Positions 36,973 through 45,990 of a DNA stretch of 64,000 bases are shown here, in pieces; the first letter of the stretch is position 1; each line of letters begins with the position of its first letter. The position numbers were made by a program, and so were the translations under genes. A model generated the notes under the pieces. It made no database searches. It had not been told where the DNA came from and saw only the letters and a program-made list of their open reading frames with translations. Origin of the DNA: Roseiarcus sp963813555 (GTDB lineage: Bacteria > Pseudomonadota > Alphaproteobacteria > Rhizobiales > Beijerinckiaceae). The DNA is taken from positions 124,001-188,000 of the forward strand of contig CAWEZX010000015.1 in the NCBI GenBank assembly GCA_963813555.1, written 5' to 3'.

Positions 36973-38313
36973 ATGGCGCGCAGATATTTTGGGACCGACG
37001 GCATCCGTGGGCGGGCCAACAGCCAGATCACGGCGGACATGGCGCTGAAGGTCGGCCAGGCGGCGGGTCTGGCCTTCCGCCGCGGCGAACACCGCCATCG
37101 GGTGGTGATCGGCAAGGACACGCGGCTCTCGAGCTACATGATCGAATATGCGCTGGTCGCGGGTTTTACGTCTGTCGGCGCCGACGTCCTGCTTCTGGGC
37201 CCGGTGCCGACCCCGGCGGTGGCTATGCTGACGCGCTCGATGCGCTGCGATCTCGGGGTGATGATCTCCGCCTCCCACAATCCTTATGAGGACAACGGCA
37301 TCAAGCTGTTCGGCCCGGACGGGTTTAAATTGTCCGACGAGGTCGAGGCGCGCATCGAAGCGTTGATGGACGGCGACGTCGCGCCGAAGCTCGCCAACCC
37401 TCCCGACCTTGGGCGCGCCAAGCGCATCGACGACGTCGACGCCCGCTACATCGAATACGCCAAGCGGACGCTGAGCCGGGAAGTCACGCTCGATGGCCTG
37501 CGCGTGGTCGTCGACTGCGCCAACGGCGCCGCCTACAAGGTCGCGCCGGAGGCGCTGTGGGAACTCGGGGCCGAGGTGATCAAAATCGGCGTCGAGCCGA
37601 ACGGGCTCAACATCAATTTCGAGGTCGGCTCGACCGCGCCCGAGGCGCTGGCGCGCAAGGTGCGCGAGATGCGGGCCGACGTCGGCATTGCGCTGGACGG
37701 CGACGCCGACCGGATGATCCTGGTCGACGAGAAGGGCCGCCTGATCGACGGTGATCAGGTGATGGCCGTCGTGGCCGAGAGCTGGCGCGACGAGGGCCGA
37801 TTGTCCAAGCCCGGGGTGGTGGCCACGGTGATGTCGAACCTGGGGCTTGAGCGCCATCTGGCGAGTCTGGGGTTAACGCTCGAGCGCACCGCGGTGGGCG
37901 ACCGCTATGTGATCGAGCGGATGCGCGAGAAGGGCTTCAACGTCGGCGGCGAGCAGTCGGGCCACATCATCCTGTCCGACTATTCGACCACGGGCGACGG
38001 CCTGGTGGCGGCGATGCAGGTGCTGGCCGTGGTGCACAAGCTCGGCAAGCCGGCGAGCGAGGTCTGCCGGCGGTTCGAGCCGGTGCCGCAGGTGCTGCGC
38101 AACGTCCGCTTCAACGGCGGCGAGCCGCTCGAGAATCCGTCGGTGGCAAAGGCGATCGCGGATGCGACCGCACGGCTCGGCGAACGCGGCCGGCTCCTGG
38201 TCCGCCCGTCCGGCACCGAGCCGGTCATCCGGGTCATGGGCGAAGCCGACGACCAGGCGCTGATCGACGCCGTCGTCAGCAACGTCTGCGAGGCGGTCGC
38301 CGGCGCCGCTTAG
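36973..38313 (+). CDS. glmM: Phosphoglucosamine mutase
   Basis: Converts glucosamine-6-P to glucosamine-1-P for UDP-GlcNAc and so for peptidoglycan, 446 residues. MARRYFGTDGIRGRANSQIT is the standard GlmM start. The phosphoserine loop is VMISASHNPYEDNGIKLFG, the metal loop is ALDGDADRMILVDE, and the C-terminal LLVRPSGTEPVIRVMGEA binds the sugar phosphate. ATG 36973 agrees with the family; the frame opens 29 codons earlier at 36886. Confidence 0.97.
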   Translation: MARRYFGTDGIRGRANSQITADMALKVGQAAGLAFRRGEHRHRVVIGKDTRLSSYMIEYALVAGFTSVGADVLLLGPVPTPAVAMLTRSMRCDLGVMISASHNPYEDNGIKLFGPDGFKLSDEVEARIEALMDGDVAPKLANPPDLGRAKRIDDVDARYIEYAKRTLSREVTLDGLRVVVDCANGAAYKVAPEALWELGAEVIKIGVEPNGLNINFEVGSTAPEALARKVREMRADVGIALDGDADRMILVDEKGRLIDGDQVMAVVAESWRDEGRLSKPGVVATVMSNLGLERHLASLGLTLERTAVGDRYVIERMREKGFNVGGEQSGHIILSDYSTTGDGLVAAMQVLAVVHKLGKPASEVCRRFEPVPQVLRNVRFNGGEPLENPSVAKAIADATARLGERGRLLVRPSGTEPVIRVMGEADDQALIDAVVSNVCEAVAGAA

Positions 38314-38452
38314 GAGCGAAGGGGACGGCGGATTTGAGGCGCTCGCGCAAATCCTAAAGAATTCTTAACCTCACAAAAAAAATCCTGCTTTTAAATTTTT
38401 CGAATCACCGTAACATATTCATGTCGTCAACCAGCCGAAAGGAGGTGATCCA

Positions 38453-38527
38453 GTGTCTCATTGTCTTACGTTCCGCGTGATCGACGAGGCCTGGGTTATT
38501 GTCCCTGCGAAGGAATTTCGCGCATAG
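38453..38527 (+). CDS. Possible 24-residue small protein with a perfect ribosome site
   Basis: A GTG at 38453 is preceded, seven bases away, by AAAGGAGGTGATC, a near-complete complement of the 16S rRNA 3' tail. It opens a 24-codon frame (starting VSHCLTFRVIDEAW) that stops at 38527. A strong terminator follows at 38583. The upstream stretch 38360-38430 is AT-rich, as expected for a promoter. I recognise no family. It could be a small protein, a leader peptide or part of a structured RNA. Confidence 0.4.
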   Translation: MSHCLTFRVIDEAWVIVPAKEFRA

Positions 38528-38582
38528 CGCTCGCTAGGCAAGAACTCTAGGGCGCCGGCGAGCTTGCGTGGGCGCGACAATG

Positions 38583-38619
38583 GAAGGGCCGTTCCCCAAA
38601 GGAGCGGTCCTTCTCTTTT
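38583..38619 (+). terminator. Rho-independent terminator after the small ORF
   Basis: A 13-base-pair stem with two G-U pairs (GAAGGGCCGTTCC at 38583-38595 with GGAGCGGTCCTTC at 38601-38613), a five-base loop and then TCTTTT. It is too far from glmM (270 bases) to be its obvious terminator, so it most likely ends the short transcript starting near 38400. Confidence 0.8.
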
Positions 38620-38759
38620 GCGAGACGGCTGAATAATCGGCCCCATCGGAAAGCATGGGACGCTTCACAAGCGCCGCGCAAAGTTCAAGTGCAACCGGAG
38701 TTCGAAGACCACGGAAGACGCCGGAATGAATCCGACGTCTCCCTCGTCCCGCGCCGACC

Positions 38760-39106
38760 TCAGCTCTGGTGCGCGACGGCGACGTCCGCGCCGATGCCCG
38801 TCTGCGAGCGCCCATATTGCGCGTCGAACGCCGGCTGCTCCGTGGTCACGGCCCTTGAGCTGTCGGTCACTGAGAACAGCCAGCAGCAGAAGAATGACAG
38901 CGGGATGGTGAAGATGGCCGGGGATGCGTACGGAAACAGCGCGGAGCCCTTCGGGTAGCCGAGCACCGCCTCCCAAACCCCAGGGCTCGCAATGGTCAGC
39001 GCCAGCGAGCTTGGGCGTCGCCCTCGGCGGCAAAAGCCAAACCGGATAAGAGACCGAGACCGAGCGCGACGACGGCGAGCGCACTGGAGCGAATGAAGCC
39101 GCTCAT
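38760..39106 (-). pseudogene. actP: Internally deleted cation/acetate symporter (ActP-like) remnant
   Basis: Two ends of a sodium:solute symporter are fused with the middle missing. From ATG 39106 the first 31 codons give a normal ActP-like signal/helix (MSGFIRSSALAVVALGLGLL, then FAAEGDA). Near 39005 this jumps, out of frame, to the family C-terminus: SLALTIASPGVWEAVLGYPK, GSALFPYASPAIFTIPLSFF and FDAQYGRSQTGIGADV, ending at 38760. ActP is about 550 residues, so about 450 residues are gone. The gene cannot make a transporter. A yjcH-like remnant lies directly upstream. Confidence 0.75.
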
Positions 39107-39108
39107 CA

Positions 39109-39265
39109 CTATCCTCCCCTGTTGTTGGGGGCGACAATCGCAGTGGTCAGATCGTCGTAGTCGGCGTTGGCCCGCATGACATAAATGCCGGTCAGTAGGA
39201 TCGACGCCAGGATGATCGCGATCCCAAGCACAACTCCGACGGTGATCGAACCGAACAACTTGCCG
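39109..39265 (-). pseudogene. 3' fragment of a DUF485 (YjcH-like) membrane protein gene
   Basis: About 50 codons read RGKLFGSITVGVVLGIAIIL and continue LLTGIYVMRANADYDDL to a stop at 39109. This is the C-terminal helix and tail of DUF485 proteins, which are encoded just before actP in acetate-uptake operons. The start and first helix are missing, and stop codons precede it around 39268. It supports the reading of the next gene as a decayed actP. Confidence 0.65.
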
Positions 39266-40235
39266 CGATTAAGTTAGAGCGAGTTGCTTTTGGATTGAGG
39301 CGGCTGAAAGGGAACGGCTCGGACGGCAACCTCTTGCAGAAAAACAGAAATTTGGTTAAGCTCGCCTCATGAACAATCCGGCCCTTCCGCATGCCCCAAG
39401 ACCGCGGGCTCCCGTTCCGGCGTTTCTAACGCCGCGACAAAAGGGCCGAGAAAAAATCTTCCCGCTTCAAGCCGCGCAACCCATTGATAAGTCTCGATTC
39501 GGACGAGAGAATCCAAGGAAATCCAGGGAAATCCAACCCCCATAAACGGGGGTCTTCGCGGCGAAATGGCCACGCGCCAAGAAAACCCAGACGGATCGAC
39601 CGGACCCACGTCGCGGCTCGCTGCCGAGAAGGAGCCAAACCGACTCCATCCAAATGCAAAGCGCCCCTAGGTGGCAAAAGCGGCAATCGAGATCAATCCG
39701 TAATACATTGAAAGCGTGATGATTGACCAGCGTCCAGCCTAGAGATCTTCGCTCGGATACAAGTTTCTGATAGCTTGGATCGTTTTCGATCCGCCTCGCG
39801 GTCGTCTGATCCATCAATGTCCTCCCTGGACTTAATTATGACTGACCGTCTTGTCGGCGTTTTTCGTAGATTGACATTCGTCTCTTCGATTTAGCTTTAG
39901 TAAGCCGCTCAGGGTCGTTTGACCGAAGCGAGCCTGCCTTTGCCAGGCCCGCGGTCTTACGCCCCAATCCGGCCGCTATTTTGCCTCAATTCGAGAACCG
40001 CGCCGACCCTCCGCAGCTACAACCTTCGTCGAGCAGTCCCTCGGCTGCGGAAAGTTTGTGCCCGCGCCAGCAATCAGCTAGATTGCACAAGGGGCAGGAC
40101 CCCGGTCCGGACAAGTCCGATGCTTGGGTTTCGCGGTCCGAATCCCCATATCCCAAGCCTGTCATCGCGGCTTCTCTGGGATAGCCGTCAGAAAAGGCCA
40201 CGCGAATGGATTTCCTCAAGCCACGGTCGCACCGC
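39266..40235. other. Gene-poor region with a dispersed repeat
   Basis: About 970 bases with no gene I can support. At roughly 39475-39540 lies a copy of the repeat seen at 34360 (CCATTGATAAGTCTCGATTC, then AATCCAAGGAAATCCAGG), followed by CCCCCATAAACGGGGG, a small hairpin. The minus-strand frames over it end in WISLDSL-type words like those at 34400, but start codons, ribosome sites and other family features are absent. The promoter of purC should lie at its right end. Confidence 0.45.
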
Positions 40236-41003
40236 ATGAATCGCCGCCGACGCATTTATGAAGGCAAAGCCAAGGTCCTGTACGAGGGCCCGGAGCCCGG
40301 CACCCTCATCCAATATTTCAAGGATGACGCGACTGCGTTCAACGCCAAGAAGCATGAGGTTATCGAAGGCAAAGGCGTTCTCAACAATCGAATCTCAGAA
40401 TATGTCTTCCAGCGGCTCAACGACATCGGCGTGCCGACCCATTTCATCCGCCGAATCAACATGCGTGAGCAATTGATTCGGGAGGTCGAAATCATTCCGC
40501 TCGAGGTCGTGGTGCGCAATGTGGCGGCGGGATCGCTCTCCACCCGCCTCGGCCTCGAGGAAGGCACGCAACTGCCGCGGTCGATCATCGAGTTTTACTA
40601 CAAGAATGATCAGCTGAACGATCCGATGGTCTCGGAAGAACACATCACGGCGTTCGGATGGGCCGCCCCCCAGGAAATCGACGACATCATGGCGCTGGCG
40701 ATTCGCGTCAACGACTTTTTGTCGGGGCTATTCCTGGGCGTCGGCATCCGGCTGGTCGATTTCAAGATCGAAACCGGCCGACTCTGGGAGGGCGAGAATA
40801 TGCGGATCGTGCTCGCCGACGAAATCAGCCCCGACTCCTGCCGTCTGTGGGACGTCAAGACCAACGACAAGATGGACAAGGATCGCTTCCGCAAGGATCT
40901 CGGCGGAATGATTGAGGCCTATACCGAGGTCGCCCGAAGGCTTGGTGTTGTCCAGGAGAACGAATACTCGCGCGCGGCCGCCGGGCCCCGGCTAGTGAAA
41001 TAG
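40236..41003 (+). CDS. purC: Phosphoribosylaminoimidazole-succinocarboxamide synthase
   Basis: SAICAR synthetase of purine synthesis, 255 residues. It shows MNRRRRIYEGKAKVLYEGPE, FKDDATAFNAKKHEVIEGKG, FIRRINMREQLIREVEIIPL, VVVRNVAAGSLSTR and ADEISPDSCRLWD, all diagnostic. I chose ATG 40236 because family members in Rhizobiales begin M(N/S)RRRRIYEGKAK; ATG 40206, ten codons earlier, has a slightly better ribosome site (AAAAGG) and cannot be excluded. It stands alone in this window, apart from other pur genes. Confidence 0.95.
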   Translation: MNRRRRIYEGKAKVLYEGPEPGTLIQYFKDDATAFNAKKHEVIEGKGVLNNRISEYVFQRLNDIGVPTHFIRRINMREQLIREVEIIPLEVVVRNVAAGSLSTRLGLEEGTQLPRSIIEFYYKNDQLNDPMVSEEHITAFGWAAPQEIDDIMALAIRVNDFLSGLFLGVGIRLVDFKIETGRLWEGENMRIVLADEISPDSCRLWDVKTNDKMDKDRFRKDLGGMIEAYTEVARRLGVVQENEYSRAAAGPRLVK

Positions 41004-41130
41004 GCGCGCTGGCGGCGGCGATTGTCGGGGTCTGCGGGCTGGGCTAGCCTCAGCTCGCTCGCTCCGAGGACTACACCCTGTGGGCGGATGATCAACAGGA
41101 GCGCCCCGGCGATCCGCTAAAGAGGCCGCC

Positions 41131-41556
41131 ATGTCAGATGTCGTGACCACCAAGCGTTCGGCGACATGCGGTTGCCTGCGCGCGGGCAATTCGTTTGTCG
41201 GCAAGCAAGGCTTCACCTACGCCGCTGCGATCGCCGCCGAAACCGTGGGCTCCTCGGCCATCCACATGCAGCTTCTCACCGTCCCGCCAGGCGCCCGCGC
41301 AAAAGCGCACAAGCACGAGGCGCATGAAACGGCGCTTTATGTGCTGACCGGCGAGGTGGGCATGTATTACGGGGAGAAGCTTGAGAACCATATGGTCACG
41401 CGCGTGGGCGACTTTGTCTACATTCCCGCCAACACACCGCACCTGCCCTACAACATGAGCCAGACCGAACCGGCGACCGCCGTCGTTTCGCGCACCGATC
41501 CCAACGAGCAGGAAAGCGTCATCATGCTGCCGGAGCTGGACGCAATCCACCCCTGA
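41131..41556 (+). CDS. Cupin domain protein
   Basis: A single-domain cupin of 141 residues. The metal-binding motif 1 is HKHEAHETALYVLTGEVGMY and motif 2 is GDFVYIPANTPHLPYNM, each with the expected histidines and glutamate. An N-terminal segment (SATCGCLRAGNSFVGKQGFTY) has two cysteines. It may be an enzyme or a small-molecule binding protein; the substrate is unknown. It follows purC by 127 bases on the same strand. Confidence 0.8.
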   Translation: MSDVVTTKRSATCGCLRAGNSFVGKQGFTYAAAIAAETVGSSAIHMQLLTVPPGARAKAHKHEAHETALYVLTGEVGMYYGEKLENHMVTRVGDFVYIPANTPHLPYNMSQTEPATAVVSRTDPNEQESVIMLPELDAIHP

Positions 41557-41596
41557 CGCCGACCCGCCTTTGGCGCGATCGCGCCGGCCCGGGTAA

Positions 41597-44308
41597 CTAC
41601 GCCGCGAGCTGTCTCAGCACATAAGACAGGATCCCGCCGTTGCGGAAGTATTCGAGCTCGTCCAGCGTGTCGATGCGGCAGGTGAGCGGAACAAGCGTCA
41701 CGCTGTCATCGGCGCGCCGGATCTCCGCTTCCAGCTTTTGGCGCGGCTTCAAGGATTCGCCGAGCCCGTGGATCGTCACAGTCTCGTCGCCCTTGAGGCC
41801 GAGCGTCTGCCAGCTCGTTCCCTCCTCGAACACGAGCGGCAGCACCCCCATGCCGACGAGGTTCGAGCGGTGGATCCGCTCGAAGCTCTGCGCGATCACC
41901 GCCCGCACGCCGAGGAGCTTCGTGCCCTTCGCCGCCCAATCGCGCGATGAGCCGGTGCCATATTCGCGGCCCGCGAAGACGACCAGCGGAACTTTCTCGG
42001 CCTCATAACGCATCGCCGCGTCATAGATCGCGAGCCGCTCCCCCGACGGCTGCACGATCGTGAAGCCGCCCTCAACCACATTGCCCGCATCGTCTTTGAC
42101 CATCTGGTTCTTGATGCGGATATTGGCGAAGGTTCCGCGCATCATCACCTCGTGGTTGCCCCGCCGAGTGCCGTACTGGTTGAAGTCGACAGGGCGCACC
42201 TGATGTTCGATGAGATATTGCCCTGCCGGACTGGCAGCCTTGATCGAACCCGCGGGCGAGATGTGATCCGTGGTGATTGAATCGAGGAACAGCGCCAGGA
42301 TGCACGCGTTCTCGATGTCGGCGACCGGGATCGGCGTCTTGGTCAACCCCTCGAAATAGGGCGGCTCCTGCACATAGGTCGATCCCATGTCCCAGGCGTA
42401 CGTCTGGCCCGCCGGCGCTTTCACCTTGCGCCAATTGGTGTCGCCGTCGAACACGCTCGCATATTTGGTCTTGAACATTTTGGCGCTAATAGTCGCCTCG
42501 ACGTAGCTCTCGACCTCCTCCGTCTTAGGCCAAATATCGGCGAGATAGACCGGCTTGCCCTGCTTGTCGGCGCCGAGTGGATCGCGGGTGAGGTCGATCT
42601 GCATCGAGCCCGCCAAGGCGTAAGCGACGACCAGCGGCGGGGAAGCAAGGTAGTTCGCGCGCACGTCCGGGTTCACGCGGCCCTCGAAGTTGCGGTTTCC
42701 AGAGAGGACCGCCGCCGCGACCAGATTGTGCTTGGCGATCGCCGCCGAAATCTCGGGCGCCAGCGGGCCGGAATTGCCGATGCAGGTGGTGCAGCCGAAG
42801 CCGACGATATTGAAGCCGAGCTTGTCGAGCGGCCTCTGCAGGTCGGCTTCCTTCAGATAGTCCTGGACCACCTGGCTGCCCGGCGCGAGCGAGGTCTTGA
42901 CCCACGGCTTGACCGCAAGGCCCTTGGCGACCGCATTGCGCGCCAAAAGCCCGGCGGCCATCATGACGCTCGGATTGGAGGTGTTGGTGCAGGACGTGAT
43001 GGCGGCGATGACGACGTCGCCGTGTCCGAGATCGTAATTCGTCCCCTCGACTTTGTGACGCTCGGCGATCGCGTCGCCCTGCCGGAATTCGTTGGTCATG
43101 GCGGCGGCAAAGCCGGCCTTGGCGTCGGTCAGGACGACACGGTCCTGCGGCCGCTTCGGGCCGGCGAGCGAGGCCGTGACCTCGCCGAGGTTGAGCTCGA
43201 GCGTATCGGAATAGACGGGATCGGGGGTCAGGCGCGTGCGGTAGGCGCCTTGCGCTTTCGCGTAGGCCTCGACCAGAACGAGCCGGGAAGGCTTGCGGCC
43301 CGTGGTCTTGAGATAAGCGAGCGTCTGGGCGTCGATCGGGAACAGGCCGCAGGTCGCGCCGTATTCAGGCGCCATATTGGCGATCGTGGCCCGATCGGCG
43401 ACCGTCATCGCATTGAGGCCCGCGCCATAGAACTCGACGAATTTCCCGACGACGCCTTTCTTGCGCAGCATCTGGGTGACGGTCAGCACGAGATCAGTGG
43501 CCGTCACGCCTTCTCGCAATTCGCCCTCGAGTTTGAAGCCGATCACCTCCGGCAGCAGCATCGACAAGGGCTGGCCAAGCATGGCGGCCTCCGCCTCAAT
43601 GCCCCCGACCCCCCAGCCGAGCACGGCGAGCCCATTGACCATGGTAGTGTGGCTGTCGGTGCCAACCAGCGTGTCGGGGAAGGCGACTTCGACCATCTTG
43701 CCGTTCCGCTTCTCTTTCGCCGTCCAGACGGTCTGCGCGAGATATTCGAGATTGACCTGGTGGCAAATGCCGGTGCCGGGCGGCACAACGCGAAAGTTGG
43801 AGAACCCCTGCTGGCCCCATTTCAGGAACCGGTAGCGCTCCTGGTTCTGTTCGTATTCACGGGCCACGTTCTGGCTGAGCGACTTGCCCGTGCCGAAATA
43901 GTCGACGACGACCGAGTGGTCGATGACAAGATCGACCGGAACCAGCGGATTGATCTTATTCGGATCGCCGTTGAGCGCGACCATCGCGTCGCGCATTGCG
44001 GCGAGATCGACCACCGCCGGCACGCCGGTGAAATCCTGCATCAGCACGCGGGCCGGACGGAAAGCGATTTCGTGCTCGGCCTTGCCGCGATTGTCGATCC
44101 ATGCCGCGACAGCCTCGATGTCTCCCTTCTTGACGCTGCGCCCGTCTTCGTTACGCAGCAGGTTTTCGAGCACGATCTTAAGCGAGAAGGGTAGCCGTGA
44201 GACGCCAGCGAGTCCGTTCTTCTCAGCCGCTTTCAGGGAGTAAATCTCGTAGGTCTTCGCCCCCACGGTCAGCGTTTTGCGGCACTTGAAGCTGTCGAGG
44301 CTGGCCAT
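41597..44308 (-). CDS. acnA: Aconitate hydratase A
   Basis: Citrate-cycle [4Fe-4S] enzyme of 903 residues, a normal AcnA length. Cluster cysteines are in AITSCTNTSNPSVMMAAGLL and in GFGCTTCIGNSGPL. Substrate-binding segments TLVGTDSHTTMVNGLAVLGW and FAGREYGTGSSRDWAAKGTK are intact. It is next to ccmA across the SDR gene; acnA-ccm neighbourhood is common in Rhizobiales. Confidence 0.97.
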   Translation of the reverse strand: MASLDSFKCRKTLTVGAKTYEIYSLKAAEKNGLAGVSRLPFSLKIVLENLLRNEDGRSVKKGDIEAVAAWIDNRGKAEHEIAFRPARVLMQDFTGVPAVVDLAAMRDAMVALNGDPNKINPLVPVDLVIDHSVVVDYFGTGKSLSQNVAREYEQNQERYRFLKWGQQGFSNFRVVPPGTGICHQVNLEYLAQTVWTAKEKRNGKMVEVAFPDTLVGTDSHTTMVNGLAVLGWGVGGIEAEAAMLGQPLSMLLPEVIGFKLEGELREGVTATDLVLTVTQMLRKKGVVGKFVEFYGAGLNAMTVADRATIANMAPEYGATCGLFPIDAQTLAYLKTTGRKPSRLVLVEAYAKAQGAYRTRLTPDPVYSDTLELNLGEVTASLAGPKRPQDRVVLTDAKAGFAAAMTNEFRQGDAIAERHKVEGTNYDLGHGDVVIAAITSCTNTSNPSVMMAAGLLARNAVAKGLAVKPWVKTSLAPGSQVVQDYLKEADLQRPLDKLGFNIVGFGCTTCIGNSGPLAPEISAAIAKHNLVAAAVLSGNRNFEGRVNPDVRANYLASPPLVVAYALAGSMQIDLTRDPLGADKQGKPVYLADIWPKTEEVESYVEATISAKMFKTKYASVFDGDTNWRKVKAPAGQTYAWDMGSTYVQEPPYFEGLTKTPIPVADIENACILALFLDSITTDHISPAGSIKAASPAGQYLIEHQVRPVDFNQYGTRRGNHEVMMRGTFANIRIKNQMVKDDAGNVVEGGFTIVQPSGERLAIYDAAMRYEAEKVPLVVFAGREYGTGSSRDWAAKGTKLLGVRAVIAQSFERIHRSNLVGMGVLPLVFEEGTSWQTLGLKGDETVTIHGLGESLKPRQKLEAEIRRADDSVTLVPLTCRIDTLDELEYFRNGGILSYVLRQLAA

Positions 44309-44423
44309 GCGGGCGCTCCAGACGAGGGGTGAGGGGATTGCTGATTTATAGATATAATAGCCTGCGCGGGCTACACAAACCGTCGTCCTGCACTAGTTAG
44401 GCGCGCGAGAGTCCTGAGCGGGG

Positions 44424-45146
44424 GTGAACGTGGTTGATCTTCAAGGGCGCGTCGCCCTGGTCACAGGCGCCTCGCGTGGCACTGGCCGCGCGATCGCGTT
44501 GGCGGAGCGCGGGGCCGCGGTTGCGGTCAATTTCCAGACGCGCTTCGAGGACGCCGACGCAGTCGCCGGGCAAATTCGTTCCGCCGGCGGAAAGGCGATC
44601 GCTGTCCGCGCCGACGTCTCGATCAGCGCGCAGATCGCCGATATGGCGGCGTGGGTCGCAGGCGAACTTGGCCCGATCGACGTGATGGTGAACAACGCTG
44701 GCATTGCGATCAGCGGCGTCCGCGAGGAGGATTTCGACCTCGGGATCGCCGTCAACCTGAAATCGGCGTTCCTTTGTTGCGAGGCGGTTCTGCCCGGGAT
44801 GTGCGCGCGTGACTGGGGGCGGATCGTCAATATCTCCTCCGGCGCGGCGCGAGGGCCGGGCCTGCTCGGCGTCGTCTATAACGCGTCAAAGGCCGGGCTC
44901 GAGGGCCTGACGCGCGGCTATGCGTCGCGAGTGGCGAAGGACGGCGTCACCGTGAACGCCATCGCGCCGGGCCCGACCGACACCGAGATGGGCGCGCCCC
45001 TGAAAGCCGGAGGCGTCGAGGCTCGCATCCCTGTCGGACGCATGGGGCGGGCGGAAGAAGTGGCGCAGGCGACGGTCATGGTCATTGGCAACGGCTTCAT
45101 CACCGGCCAGACCATCGCGGTGAATGGCGGGCTGGCGTTTCTTTAA
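44424..45146 (+). CDS. Short-chain dehydrogenase/reductase (FabG-like)
   Basis: NAD(P)-dependent oxidoreductase of 240 residues with the classical SDR pattern. The cofactor motif is TGASRGTGRAIALAERG, then DVMVNNAGI, the catalytic Ser region NISSGAARG and the YNASK (YxxxK) active site, ending TGQTIAVNGGLAFL. The cofactor loop has Thr where Ile is usual (GIG) and lacks two residues found in most relatives after RAIAL, so activity is uncertain. The start is GTG 44424. Substrate unknown. Confidence 0.85.
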   Translation: MNVVDLQGRVALVTGASRGTGRAIALAERGAAVAVNFQTRFEDADAVAGQIRSAGGKAIAVRADVSISAQIADMAAWVAGELGPIDVMVNNAGIAISGVREEDFDLGIAVNLKSAFLCCEAVLPGMCARDWGRIVNISSGAARGPGLLGVVYNASKAGLEGLTRGYASRVAKDGVTVNAIAPGPTDTEMGAPLKAGGVEARIPVGRMGRAEEVAQATVMVIGNGFITGQTIAVNGGLAFL

Positions 45147-45227
45147 GCTTATTGGGGCGAGAAAGAAGCGCACGAGAGACGGAGCGCCAAAACGAGCCGC
45201 TCCGCGCCGCTCCCAGACGGAGATGCC

Positions 45228-45848
45228 ATGCGGCTCAGAACGTGGGACTTGACGATCGAGCGCGGGGGGCGGCGCGTCCTCGCCGGACTGTCGTTTGAAG
45301 CTCCTGCAGGCGCTTCGCTGATCGTAACTGGTCCGAACGGGGCGGGGAAAACGAGCCTGCTCAGAGCGCTCGCCGGCTTCCTGCCAATTGAGACGGGCGG
45401 TTTTGCGCTGGAAGGAGGCGACGGCGAGCGTACGCTCGGCGAACAGGCGCATTATCTCGGCCACGCGGACGGGGTTAAGGCAGCGCTGACCGCGGGCGAG
45501 AACCTCGCCTTCGCGGCCGCAATGCTGGGCGGCGACTCGTCTCACACAGCGCGGCTCGCCGCGCTGGCAGCGCTTGGCTTAAGCCATGTGATCGATTTCC
45601 CAGCGCGGCTGCTCTCGGCGGGGCAGAGGCGGCGCGTGGCGCTCGCCCGCCTGCTTGTCGCGAAGCGCCCGCTCTGGTTGCTCGACGAGCCAGCGACCGC
45701 GCTCGACGCGGCTGCGCAAGCCGCGCTTGCCGCCGTCATGCAGGAGCACCTCAAGGGCGGTGGAATTCTCGTCGCCGCCGTCCACGCGCCGCTTGGACTG
45801 GATGGCGCACAAGAGCTGAGGCTTGGCCCTACGCGGGAAGCGGCGTGA
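45228..45848 (+). CDS. ccmA: Cytochrome c maturation haem exporter ATPase CcmA
   Basis: ATPase of the CcmAB haem-handling ABC transporter, 206 residues. Walker A is VTGPNGAGKTSLLRALAG, the signature is LSAGQRRRVALARLLV, and Walker B is LWLLDEPATALD. CcmA with CcmB drives release of haem-loaded CcmE. ccmB follows, separated by a palindromic repeat of about 140 bases instead of the usual tight join. Confidence 0.93.
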   Translation: MRLRTWDLTIERGGRRVLAGLSFEAPAGASLIVTGPNGAGKTSLLRALAGFLPIETGGFALEGGDGERTLGEQAHYLGHADGVKAALTAGENLAFAAAMLGGDSSHTARLAALAALGLSHVIDFPARLLSAGQRRRVALARLLVAKRPLWLLDEPATALDAAAQAALAAVMQEHLKGGGILVAAVHAPLGLDGAQELRLGPTREAA

Positions 45849-45990
45849 GGCGCGCCTGCGCGAGTCCGGCCCCAAAAGCCCGTCGAGAGACGGGCGTCTT
45901 TCGACGCCCTTTGGGGGCCACCATCTTTCGCGGGGAGAAGGGCGCGCGCTCCCTCTCCCTCTGGGAGAGGGCTGGGGTGAGGGCCAGTCA
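45849..45990. repeat. REP-like palindromic repeat between ccmA and ccmB
   Basis: Several short palindromes: GCCCGTCGAGAGACGGGC near 45879, and CCCTCTCCCTCTGGGAGAGG near 45953 followed by GCTGGGGTGAGGGCC. The last part matches the unit at 21490-21530 on its minus strand (CCCTCTCC..TGGGA.AGGG..GGGGTGAGGG). The purine-rich end GGTGAGGG sits just before ATG of ccmB and probably serves as its ribosome site. Confidence 0.7.

Noticed and set aside
35995..37857. A 620-codon minus-strand frame
   Set aside because: It runs antisense or out of frame across pgm and glmM, is rich in Arg/His/Asp in a shadow pattern, and matches no family.
38441..38453. A stray 16S rRNA 3' end (GGAGGTGATC)
   Set aside because: The match covers only the anti-Shine-Dalgarno complement and nothing of the rRNA around it; it is read as a ribosome binding site.
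39467..39817. A 116-codon minus-strand frame
   Set aside because: It overlaps the dispersed repeat, and similar words appear in a different frame at 34400, so it is repeat sequence rather than a gene.
42728..44194. A 488-codon plus-strand frame inside acnA
   Set aside because: Antisense shadow of a fully conserved aconitase, typical of high-GC coding DNA.
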